NCBI GenBank assembly: GCA_027578815.1 | Contig: JANBTH010000252.1 | Location: forward strand, 1 to 23,586 | DNA: 23,586 bases | Reading direction: 5' to 3' | From: Coemansia sp. RSA 1804 | Lineage: Eukaryota; Kickxellomycota; Kickxellomycetes; Kickxellales; Kickxellaceae | Shown here: positions 16,573 through 23,586 of the stretch, in pieces | Layout: every line of letters starts with the position of its first letter | Position numbering within the stretch: position 1 is the first letter of the stretch | Translations under genes and position numbers: made by a program | Notes under the pieces: generated by a model | The model's database searches: none | What the model was told of the DNA's origin: nothing | What the model saw: only the letters and a program-made list of their open reading frames with translations

Positions 16573-18072
16573 ATGGATTCCTTTACTAGCACTGTTACTT
16601 CTCAGACATTTTGTCTTAATCAACTTGATTCTGTCGCATCTATCTTTACCATTCCTATATGCTACTGGTATGAAAACAGCGCTCGTGTCTCGTGGGACAG
16701 CTTTATGCCAGCTAAAATACTTGAGCGCGCATTTTATATGGTTCTGCAAGAAAATCCCATTTTTGCTGGCCACCTGAGAGCCGACAGCAGTGGCCGCTTG
16801 TATATTGACGTGAATAAGAACAATCTAAATATGCCTGGTTATACGGATACATTATGCAATTTGGATTTTTCAGTCATGTCTGACTCGGGATTTGACATTC
16901 GTAAGCTTCCAGGCAATCTTGGTAGAGAGTACAGAGTTCCAGCTCCATCAGGACTGGTTGGCGGAGAGCTTAAATCAGCTTGTTTTAGCATCGTCAGGTT
17001 TAAAGATAACAGCGGAATTCTTGTTTACGCCACAATTTCGCACTTTCTTGTCGACGGATATGGATTCACACACTTCATGAACAGATGGGCAGAAATATCC
17101 AGGTGGCTGCAAAAGCCTCAGGACACCGACAGCGCGCCACTGACAGAAAGCAAGCTTTTCTTCAATCGTGATATTCACACGGGCTATCTATCCAGCCAAA
17201 CGACTGCTTTAGACCCTTCATTGGTCAAAGACTTGTCATCTCGCAGTTCTCTTGCTAGATGGCTGACATGGATATCGCCAGAGACACGCGGCAGGCTGTT
17301 TAAGGCTGTTTTGGGCACGTCAAACCATACGTGCTGCTTTTTCCATATTTCCTCGGAAACAATGAAAGCACTTCGCTCGTCTGTGCAGGCGTATGCTCCA
17401 GAAGGAGTTTGTTATTCTATTAACGACGTTATTACTGCATATATTGTCATTGTTGTTGCTCAGGCAAAGGAAAAAGCAGCAGCCGACTGGTGGAGCAAGC
17501 CTTTGCCTTCCATTCTTTCTACAGTTAGCGGCGGTGCCTTTGGAAAACCTTCGGACCTTGTGGGAATAGTATATGTGAATATACGTCCGCGTGTGAGCGT
17601 CGAGAACGCAGACAGATATTTGGGAACAATGTCCTTTGGCAAGAGCATTGTGTTTCCGCAGAGCACTCTACCTAAAAGTCCTAATAACGAGGCCGTATCT
17701 ACTTTGACACTTCAAATACGCAAGATTATATCAAGCATGAATGAGCAATACTTGGGTCAGTATGTGCACTTGGTAAATAGCCATCCAGACAACTACATGT
17801 GCCAAACGATAGGGCTTTTCAAGCAGAGAAACAAGCTGATGGTTAGCAACCATTCTAGATTTGAGCATTATAGCGTCGACTTTGGAGCAGGCACTCCAAC
17901 TCTTGTGAGACACACGCCCCATGCATTTTCAGATCTCGTGTATGTCATGCCTGCCAATCCAACTCGAGGCGGTTATGAGGTTGAGTTTAATTTGGCGCCT
18001 GATGTGGCAATCAACATTATTTGCAACAACAAGTGGATGAAGCTTGCGGACAAGTTTGACAGCTACCTCTAG
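16573..18072 (+). CDS. BAHD-like acyltransferase, paralogue 2
   Basis: A 499-residue paralogue of its upstream neighbour, 244 bp downstream and in the same direction. The catalytic motif is HFLVDGYG (H157, D161) and the DFGAG motif is at 436-440, followed by TPTLVRH; both are intact. The shared N-terminal blocks (YWYEN, WDSFMPAKIL, IFAGHL, NNLNMPGYTD) are present. The mid-region ISPETRGRLFKA is closest to paralogue 4. The ATG at 16573 gives the family-typical MDSF start; the frame is open six codons further, but only from a TTG. The gene ends 60 bp from the stop of the convergent SDR gene, so the two 3' ends share a very short spacer. Substrate unknown. Confidence 0.9.
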   Translation: MDSFTSTVTSQTFCLNQLDSVASIFTIPICYWYENSARVSWDSFMPAKILERAFYMVLQENPIFAGHLRADSSGRLYIDVNKNNLNMPGYTDTLCNLDFSVMSDSGFDIRKLPGNLGREYRVPAPSGLVGGELKSACFSIVRFKDNSGILVYATISHFLVDGYGFTHFMNRWAEISRWLQKPQDTDSAPLTESKLFFNRDIHTGYLSSQTTALDPSLVKDLSSRSSLARWLTWISPETRGRLFKAVLGTSNHTCCFFHISSETMKALRSSVQAYAPEGVCYSINDVITAYIVIVVAQAKEKAAADWWSKPLPSILSTVSGGAFGKPSDLVGIVYVNIRPRVSVENADRYLGTMSFGKSIVFPQSTLPKSPNNEAVSTLTLQIRKIISSMNEQYLGQYVHLVNSHPDNYMCQTIGLFKQRNKLMVSNHSRFEHYSVDFGAGTPTLVRHTPHAFSDLVYVMPANPTRGGYEVEFNLAPDVAINIICNNKWMKLADKFDSYL

Positions 18073-18132
18073 CTTAGCAATATATTTTTTATAACCAATG
18101 AGTTGACAATATAATAGAAAATCCGAGTCTAG

Positions 18133-18924
18133 TCAATTGCAGATAAATTGAATAAATCCATTGGACTCTGCCTTTGGCATTTCATGAATTACCCCAGGGC
18201 CAGTTTGTTTCATGAGAATGGTTTCACCCGCAAGAGAATCATCTTCAATGCATCGAAGCACCTCTATTGCAACGCAGGCAGGGGTTCTTTCTCCAAAACT
18301 GCGAAGATGGTTTGCAATTGCATCTGGAGCGTCCTTATTGATCATATCCGTGTTTATGAAGATTGGCGCAACCGAGTTGACGCGGATCGAAGGAGTTCCC
18401 TTTGCAAGAGGACCAGCTGACGCAGTAAACATTACAAGTCCGGCCTTTGTTGCTCCGTAGACAGCAGTCAGCTCTGACGGTATAATTCCAAGGACTGAGG
18501 AAATATTGACCACGCAGCCCGGATTTCCAGACTTGTAAAATAATTCAACTGCTTGACGCGTCCCTTCAATTGGAGCCTTAAGGTTTGTGTCAATAACCTT
18601 TGAAAGCTGATTAGAATCTTGTTGTGTCCAAATATAAGAGTCACCTATACCCGCGTTGTTAACCAGTATATCTAGTCCTCCAAACTCGGTTTTAGCTCTA
18701 TCCAAAAGCCCCTTGATCTCATCTAACTTGCTGACATCACACATGTGAAAAACAGCCGTCTTTGCATTATTATGCTTGTTTATTTCTTCTACTACCTGCT
18801 CTCCTATTTTGTTTATACCACTAACAACAACACTTGCGCCATTTTTAACAAGCATATTAACTATGGACCTGCCAATTCCGCGAGTTCCACCCGTTACAAC
18901 CGCCACTTTGCCTGGAATTTGCAT
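18133..18924 (-). CDS. Short-chain dehydrogenase/reductase (SDR)
   Basis: A 263-residue classical SDR. The cofactor-binding TGGTRGIG is at 11-18, NNAG at 89-92, and the catalytic set is N114, S142/S143 (NISSVLG), Y156 and K160 (YGATK). It would oxidise an alcohol or reduce a carbonyl using NAD(P)(H). The segment VVNISSVLGIIPS...YGATKAGLVMFT recalls 15-hydroxyprostaglandin dehydrogenase-like fungal SDRs. The residue after strand beta-2 is not the usual NAD-selecting Asp (SGIN at 35-38), so cofactor preference is open. No N-terminal signal is seen. It lies between acyltransferases 2 and 3, convergent with the first and divergent from the second. It could supply or modify the hydroxyl that the transferases acylate, but that is inferred from position only. 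Confidence 0.93.
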   Translation of the reverse strand: MQIPGKVAVVTGGTRGIGRSIVNMLVKNGASVVVSGINKIGEQVVEEINKHNNAKTAVFHMCDVSKLDEIKGLLDRAKTEFGGLDILVNNAGIGDSYIWTQQDSNQLSKVIDTNLKAPIEGTRQAVELFYKSGNPGCVVNISSVLGIIPSELTAVYGATKAGLVMFTASAGPLAKGTPSIRVNSVAPIFINTDMINKDAPDAIANHLRSFGERTPACVAIEVLRCIEDDSLAGETILMKQTGPGVIHEMPKAESNGFIQFICN

Positions 18925-19044
18925 CTTTTATACGAGTTTAGTCTAGTATCAGATCTCAGATAAGAAATGGTAAACCAAAATACCAAGAGTTTAATAATAC
19001 TTAAAAGCAAAAAATATAAAGCTAATAACTTGGTTAACCGCAAG

Positions 19045-19056
19045 GCTTTATAAAGC
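19045..19056 (-). promoter_or_regulatory. Palindromic TATA element of the SDR gene
   Basis: GCTTTATAAAGC is a perfect 12-bp palindrome about 120 bp upstream of the SDR ATG, and it reads TTTATAAA on both strands. No ATG lies between it and the SDR start on the minus strand. Confidence 0.35.
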
Positions 19057-19412
19057 AAAATATTCTGCTTTGTTTTATTTAACTGTCATTGTGTTCTCGT
19101 AGTGCTAACTGGCTTGGATGATGCCAGGCATTGAATGGTTACAAAAATTCTCATGAAAACGGATTTGGGACGGAAAACTCAATGCTTTATGACAATGAAT
19201 AAAAATTGTAAATAGCAAGATTTATTTTTCCAGCAATTGTTTAAAGTATTACAACTAATTAAAATAAAACAATAATACAAAAAAACTGTGCCAAAAAAGT
19301 ACATATAGCTGTGTCCGCAAAGATAAATAGTTGTTGATATAGGTATTAGCGCTGTCACAGACAGATAAACGGTAGAGAATCTTTAGTTATAAACTCATGG
19401 CGCAAATCATTC

Positions 19413-19430
19413 TTACAATACGTATTGTAA
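19413..19430. promoter_or_regulatory. Perfect 18-bp palindrome, candidate dimeric regulator site
   Basis: TTACAATACGTATTGTAA reads identically on both strands. It lies 489 bp from the SDR start and 344 bp from the acyltransferase 3 start, inside their shared upstream region. A bZIP- or homeodomain-like dimer site is conceivable; the regulator is unknown. Confidence 0.4.
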
Positions 19431-19773
19431 AAACATTGAAATGGAACAAAAAGAATATCAATAAGCCATTAGCCACAAAATAAAAAATGAATAGTGGTAG
19501 CAAAAAAAAGTTAGTAATTGTTCCAACGCCTACTATGACATCTAGTTTTTGGCCATCCATGCTGTTATCTCTTTTTACAGTTATTACTATGATACGTGGC
19601 GTAAAAATAAAAGTAGGGAAGCTTTTGCTTTTAAAACGTTTTGACTAAGACAGAGCGGTGTCTGATTTTTTAACTATATTCACACTTTGAAGAGCATCAA
19701 AATATTATTTTATTATTCTTATTAGTTTATTATTATTTGGTGATCTCTATTTGACTATATTTTATTATAAACA

Positions 19774-21273
19774 ATGGAAAGTTTTATTAGTTCGGTAAAG
19801 TCGCAGAATGTTTACATGGATGGATTAGATCTTTTAAGCTCGTGCTTTTACATTCCGTTTTTCTACTCGTATGAAAACAAAAAGCATACGCCGTGGTCTA
19901 CGTTTATGCCTCCACAGATAATTAAACATGCCTTTTACCAAACACTGCAAAGCTTTCCAACTCTTGCGGGCCGCATGAAAAAAGATCCCAACGGCCATAC
20001 GTTTGTTGAAATAAAAAAAGACAACCTAAACATGCCGGTATACAAGGATGAGTACTGTAATGTTACCTACCAGTCGCTCAAAGATGCTGATTTTAACACT
20101 GTTGGTATGCTTCCTAACATTTTTGCAGACGCATGCAGCGTACCAGCACCTTGCAAAAACGGAGATATAAAGCTGGCTACTGTTCGTATTCTGCGGTTTA
20201 AAGAATTTAGCGGAGTGCTGGTGTTTGTTAGTCTAGCACATGGAATTGTCGACGGACATGGGTTTTGCAGTTTTATGGAACAATGGGCAGGAACTGCAAA
20301 GATACTCCAGAACGCGGGATCTTTTGCTCAGGCACATATCCCGATTCACAAGTTTACGCATGATCGCTCAGTCAATTACAGCTACAGATGTAGCGGAACA
20401 GACAAAATAGACCCGCACATCTGCAATGCACTGTCCACGCCTAGTATTGTCTCTAGATGCCTAGCCTGGATATCACATGGTGCGCGAGGAAGGCTGGTCA
20501 ACTCGGTAGTTTCGTTGGATCCACCCATGTGCTGTTATTTTAGAATCAGCAAGCAGACAGTGGAGTCTCTGCGCAATATTGTTCAGGACCATTCTTTTGA
20601 CTGCAACGCACGGTACTCGCATAATGACATTATCACAGCGCTTATCACCACCGTTATAGTTCAGGCAATGCGCAAACACGATGTTGAGCAAGAAAAGGGC
20701 ATTTCTTCAGTATTGCGTCAGCTATTTAAAACAAAACAGGCCGAGGAAAACCAGCAAGTACTGACATCGTTTGCGGTGGATATACGACCACGAATTGATA
20801 ATCCGAGCATCAAAAATTTCATGGGAAATGCAATAGTTGTAAAACACACAACAACCCCATTGAACCTGATTCAAACAGAACTAACACCAAAGACTTTGGC
20901 AGACGTTGCCTACAGAATCCGTCAAGCAGTCAGCGGAATAAGCCGTCAATGGATAGGTCAGCATTGTAATCTGCTTAACAGTGCAGTTGATGGATACGTA
21001 CGTGCATTGTTGTATGATGTTAGCCACCGCTACAAAGTATTTGTCACCAACCATGTTAGATTCGGTCATTACAAGGTGGATTTTGGCGCCGGCATCCCTA
21101 GCTTGGTTCGTCCAGCAACAACCGCATTCCCAAACATTGTATTTGTCATGCCTTGCCATCCAAGCAAAGAAGGGTACGAGCTTGCAATACCGTTAACCCG
21201 CGCTGTAGGCAAAGCCATTGTTCAGAACAAAAATTGGATGCAGATGATTGAAAAGTATAGTTTCAACTTTTAG
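19774..21273 (+). CDS. BAHD-like acyltransferase, paralogue 3
   Basis: A 499-residue member of the tandem family. The catalytic motif is HGIVDGHG (H156, D160), and DFGAG at 436-440 is followed by IPSLVRP. The N-terminal family blocks are SYENKK, WSTFMPPQII, TLAGRM and DNLNMPVYKD. The segment ~295-365 (IVQAMR...RQLF...IRPRI...MGN) resembles paralogue 4 more than the others, suggesting a later duplication of this pair. The start ATG has A at -3 (ACAATGG) and gives the common ME-x-F N-terminus. No introns, signal peptide or membrane segments are seen. The upstream region is shared with the divergent SDR gene, so coordinated expression is possible. Substrates unknown. Confidence 0.9.
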   Translation: MESFISSVKSQNVYMDGLDLLSSCFYIPFFYSYENKKHTPWSTFMPPQIIKHAFYQTLQSFPTLAGRMKKDPNGHTFVEIKKDNLNMPVYKDEYCNVTYQSLKDADFNTVGMLPNIFADACSVPAPCKNGDIKLATVRILRFKEFSGVLVFVSLAHGIVDGHGFCSFMEQWAGTAKILQNAGSFAQAHIPIHKFTHDRSVNYSYRCSGTDKIDPHICNALSTPSIVSRCLAWISHGARGRLVNSVVSLDPPMCCYFRISKQTVESLRNIVQDHSFDCNARYSHNDIITALITTVIVQAMRKHDVEQEKGISSVLRQLFKTKQAEENQQVLTSFAVDIRPRIDNPSIKNFMGNAIVVKHTTTPLNLIQTELTPKTLADVAYRIRQAVSGISRQWIGQHCNLLNSAVDGYVRALLYDVSHRYKVFVTNHVRFGHYKVDFGAGIPSLVRPATTAFPNIVFVMPCHPSKEGYELAIPLTRAVGKAIVQNKNWMQMIEKYSFNF

Positions 21274-21617
21274 TGTATTCTTTTCTCTCTCTCTATTGTA
21301 TCTGGAATACACACATGTGCGGCTTACTTTCCACAGTTTTCAGAACAATAAACTCCACAACGAACAAAAATAATGAAGACCTTGTTTAATCTACACAATA
21401 GAAAAACTGTTTGTTTGTTTCCCCTTAAAGACAAACATTTGTACAGGTGGAAAACAAACCAGCATCCCTTTTTATGTTTGAGGAAATTAAATAAGAGTGC
21501 TTAGAAAGTAATAAAAGCAGCTTTTTCAAATTGTAAACGTATTTCTGGTCAGCCAGTTAATAAATTATTTATGTTTATTTCCTTCGCAATCATACGTCTA
21601 TCTAACAGTTTACGAAT
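21274..21617. other. Spacer between acyltransferases 3 and 4
   Basis: 344 bp holding the 3' region of one gene and the promoter of the next. A CT run follows the stop (21283-21293). No clear TATA box stands out for acyltransferase 4. An ATG at 21571 opens a short frame that overlaps the acyltransferase 4 start out of frame; whether it lies in the transcript is unknown. Confidence 0.45.
21347..21352 (+). terminator. Poly(A) signal of acyltransferase 3
   Basis: A canonical AATAAA lies 73 bp after the stop codon. No equally clear signal was seen after paralogues 1, 2 or 4. Confidence 0.45.
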
Positions 21618-23123
21618 ATGGACGACTTTATCAAGACAGTCAAACCACAGAAGGTGTATCTTGACGGGCTGGATAAGATGATATCAGTAGCCAACATTGC
21701 CTTCTACTACTGGTACGAGAATAAAGAGCGTCGACCATGGAATGCATTTATGCCAGCGGCAACATTGGAACAGGCATTCTACAAAACGCTCTGTGAGTTT
21801 CCTCTTTTTGCTGGCACTCTAGTGACGGATTCCAATGGCATGGTCTATGTGCAAGTTAACAAAGACAATCCAAATATCCCGGTATACACTGATTCTGCGT
21901 GTGATGTTGGCTTTGGCACGATTAGAGATGATGGATTCAATACCAAGCTGTTAGGCAAAGACCTTGACCATGCGCGCGATGTTCCGGTGCCTGCCGGAAT
22001 CATTGGAAACAAAAAGATAAAGCTTGCCGAGATCCATGTCATGAGACTTCAAGGTAATAGTGGAGTATGTGTATTTGTAAGCGTGGCACATTGTTTGGTG
22101 GATGGCCAGGGGTATACGGCATTTGTGAGACGCTGGGCAGAGATAAACAGATGGTTGCTGGCTTGTAACAAAGGAGGGAACGAGCCCTTGCCTGAGAGAC
22201 AATACATCCATGGCCGTTTGTTATTGTCAGAGTTTTGGAACGCGGAGACAGATAGAATTGACCCGGCAATATCCAGTTCTACAGAAAAAAACTCGACGGT
22301 TTCAAAATGGATTGCCTGGCTGTCGCCAGAGTCGCGTGGGAGAATTGTCAAGGCGCTGGTTTTATTGAGCAAGCGAGTAAACTGCTACTTTTATATACCC
22401 CAAGAAAAGGTCAGCAGGCTTTGCTTGAATGTAAAGGAGAATTCAGCCAAGGGTCAGAGACTCTCGACAAACGACATTTTGACTGCGACGATAGCATCTC
22501 TGATTGTACAGAGCATGCGGATAGTCGATATTGAAGCACAAACAAAGCCAATTCCAACAATAATGCGACACATCTTTGGCAAGAAAACCGAGGAACAGCG
22601 GGAAGCGCTGATATCAGTTGCTGTTAGTCTGAGGCCGCGCTTAACACAGCCAGATGTGCTTGATTACACAGGAAATATGATGATTGCAAGACACATACCG
22701 GTTCCATTGGACTTGGTGGTAGCAAATCCTGTCCCGTCTACACTTGCCAAGGTTTCAGGATACATTCGAAGTGCTGTAAACGATACCGATGCTGAGTATA
22801 TTTGCCAATTTGGACATCTGGCAAGCAAGTCACCAGAGAGCTATATGCAGCTTTTCCTGGGATTGCTTGGATACAAGTACAATCTGATGGTAAGCAACCA
22901 GGCTTTATTCAACCACTACGATGTTGACTTTGGGATGGATATTCCAGCGCTTGTGCGGCCAGCGCTTCTCTCCTTCCCTAACTTAGTTTTGATAATGCCA
23001 TGCCACCTAGGTGTAGGCAAAGGATATGAGATAGCGATGACACTCACCACGGATGTTGCAGCCAAGATTATACAAGACGAGCATTGGATGGGGTTGGTGG
23101 CTAGGTGCGACTACGGTGTTTGA
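21618..23123 (+). CDS. BAHD-like acyltransferase, paralogue 4, with altered DFGxG motif
   Basis: A 501-residue fourth paralogue. The catalytic HCLVDGQG (H158, D162) is intact, but the C-terminal structural motif reads DFGMD (437-441) instead of DFGAG, before IPALVRP. In BAHD enzymes this motif is away from the active site and supports folding and CoA binding, so activity may be kept or changed. Family blocks YWYENKE, WNAFMPAATL, LFAGTL and DNPNIPVYTD are present. The ATG at 21618 (A at -3) gives the family MDDF start. Codon use looks somewhat richer in G/C than in paralogue 1. It is the last of the array, 344 bp after paralogue 3. Confidence 0.9.
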   Translation: MDDFIKTVKPQKVYLDGLDKMISVANIAFYYWYENKERRPWNAFMPAATLEQAFYKTLCEFPLFAGTLVTDSNGMVYVQVNKDNPNIPVYTDSACDVGFGTIRDDGFNTKLLGKDLDHARDVPVPAGIIGNKKIKLAEIHVMRLQGNSGVCVFVSVAHCLVDGQGYTAFVRRWAEINRWLLACNKGGNEPLPERQYIHGRLLLSEFWNAETDRIDPAISSSTEKNSTVSKWIAWLSPESRGRIVKALVLLSKRVNCYFYIPQEKVSRLCLNVKENSAKGQRLSTNDILTATIASLIVQSMRIVDIEAQTKPIPTIMRHIFGKKTEEQREALISVAVSLRPRLTQPDVLDYTGNMMIARHIPVPLDLVVANPVPSTLAKVSGYIRSAVNDTDAEYICQFGHLASKSPESYMQLFLGLLGYKYNLMVSNQALFNHYDVDFGMDIPALVRPALLSFPNLVLIMPCHLGVGKGYEIAMTLTTDVAAKIIQDEHWMGLVARCDYGV

Positions 23124-23339
23124 CGTTTGCAGTACGAGTCTAAGTTGGAAAAGCGGCAATATCAATTATGGCGAGTAATAGTTTTTGAGTTTTGTTTAAA
23201 TTATCAATGCATTGTTTTGTGAGAAAGAGAACTGCATAGGAGAGAAAAAAAGCGTGCTTTACTTTTTTCTTTTTAAACGGATATGCTGATTAGTTTCTGG
23301 ACTGTGTTTATATCACAGTCGTTGGAGCATGTGCATTTT

Positions 23340-23348
23340 TATATAAAT
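23340..23348 (+). promoter_or_regulatory. TATA box of the right-edge gene
   Basis: TATATAAAT lies 173 bp upstream of the ATG at 23521 and is followed by a long C/T-rich leader with no ATG. This is the same layout as at acyltransferase 1 (TATAAAT, 171 bp). A second TATATAAAA near 23503 is too close to the ATG to be the obvious core element. Confidence 0.4.
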
Positions 23349-23520
23349 TTCAGAGCCCACACTATTTTCCACGCTTTTCCCACACTTGTCCCCCAAACTA
23401 TTTCACTTTTCTTTCATATTTTGCGAATTTCCGTTTCCTTTTTATTTCTCTTCTCTTTCCCTGTTGCGTTTGTGAGATTTCGAACTTTCGTTTATTTAAT
23501 TATATATAAAAAGTGGAACC

Positions 23521-23586
23521 ATGGACCGTAGTCACAGCAGTCTTTGCATGGCGGCGCTTGCATTAGCCACGGAAGACGCAGCCACA
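23521..23586 (+). CDS. Start of an unidentified gene, cut by the window edge
   Basis: The first 22 codons are open to the right edge. The N-terminus MDRSHSSLCMAALALATEDA does not match the acyltransferase family start. Support comes from the good start context (AACCATGG), an abrupt rise in GC at the ATG, and the TATA plus pyrimidine-rich leader before it. The product cannot be named. Confidence 0.5.
   Translation, partial: MDRSHSSLCMAALALATEDAAT

Larger units (their letters stand above)
18925..19773. other. Divergent intergenic region, SDR / acyltransferase 3
   Basis: 849 bp of AT-rich DNA between divergently transcribed genes. It holds a TATA-containing palindrome near the SDR, GGTTAACC at 19032-19039, and a perfect 18-bp palindrome in mid-spacer. 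No ORF of interest and no RNA gene were seen. Confidence 0.6.

Noticed and set aside
21571..21700. Upstream ATG overlapping the acyltransferase 4 start
   Set aside because: Transcription start unknown and no peptide motif; mentioned in the spacer entry only.
1..23586. tRNA, rRNA, CRISPR or intact transposon
   Set aside because: No convincing box B, cloverleaf, regular spaced repeats, transposase or reverse-transcriptase motifs were found on either strand by eye; tRNAscan and Infernal runs would be decisive.

Overview
The window looks like nuclear DNA of a fungus, probably an early-diverging lineage. The genes are long and uninterrupted, sit on both strands, and are separated by AT-rich spacers with TATA boxes and pyrimidine-rich leaders. 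The left-edge gene is a mitochondrially targeted, stand-alone carbamoyl-phosphate synthase large subunit, a fungal arginine-pathway arrangement. The intron-poor genes and the lineage-expanded acyltransferase family would suit Kickxellomycotina such as Coemansia relatives, but that placement is inference only.

Layout. Positions 1-416 (minus) hold the N-terminus of the CPSase large subunit (CPA2 type). Its upstream region carries a TATA box (894-901), a CCAAT box (1062) and a perfect Gcn4/CPC1-type site (1090-1098). The 480-nt stretch from the TATA box to the CPA2 start contains exactly one upstream ATG. It opens a 23-codon uORF (611-682, minus) whose residues 12-21 match the fungal arginine attenuator peptide (AAP). 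AAPs are known from the leader of the small-subunit gene (yeast CPA1, Neurospora arg-2), so one in front of the large-subunit gene is the most notable observation here.

Positions 1.1-5.1 kb are AT-rich and gene-poor. They contain a broken or frameshifted coding stretch (2329-2822), a 208-bp imperfect tandem duplication (2969-3385) and one small possible gene (4676-4876). Then come a UvrD/Srs2-type helicase (5150-8317, minus) and a full-length ABCC transporter (8612-13762, minus).

Positions 14.8-23.1 kb hold four tandem intronless BAHD-like acyltransferase paralogues on the plus strand. A minus-strand short-chain dehydrogenase sits between the second and third. The ABCC transporter is divergent from the first acyltransferase, and the SDR is divergent from the third across a spacer holding a perfect 18-bp palindrome. 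Together these could form a small acylation, oxidoreduction and export cluster, but a plain tandem gene-family expansion explains the data nearly as well. The start of a further plus-strand gene is visible at 23521.
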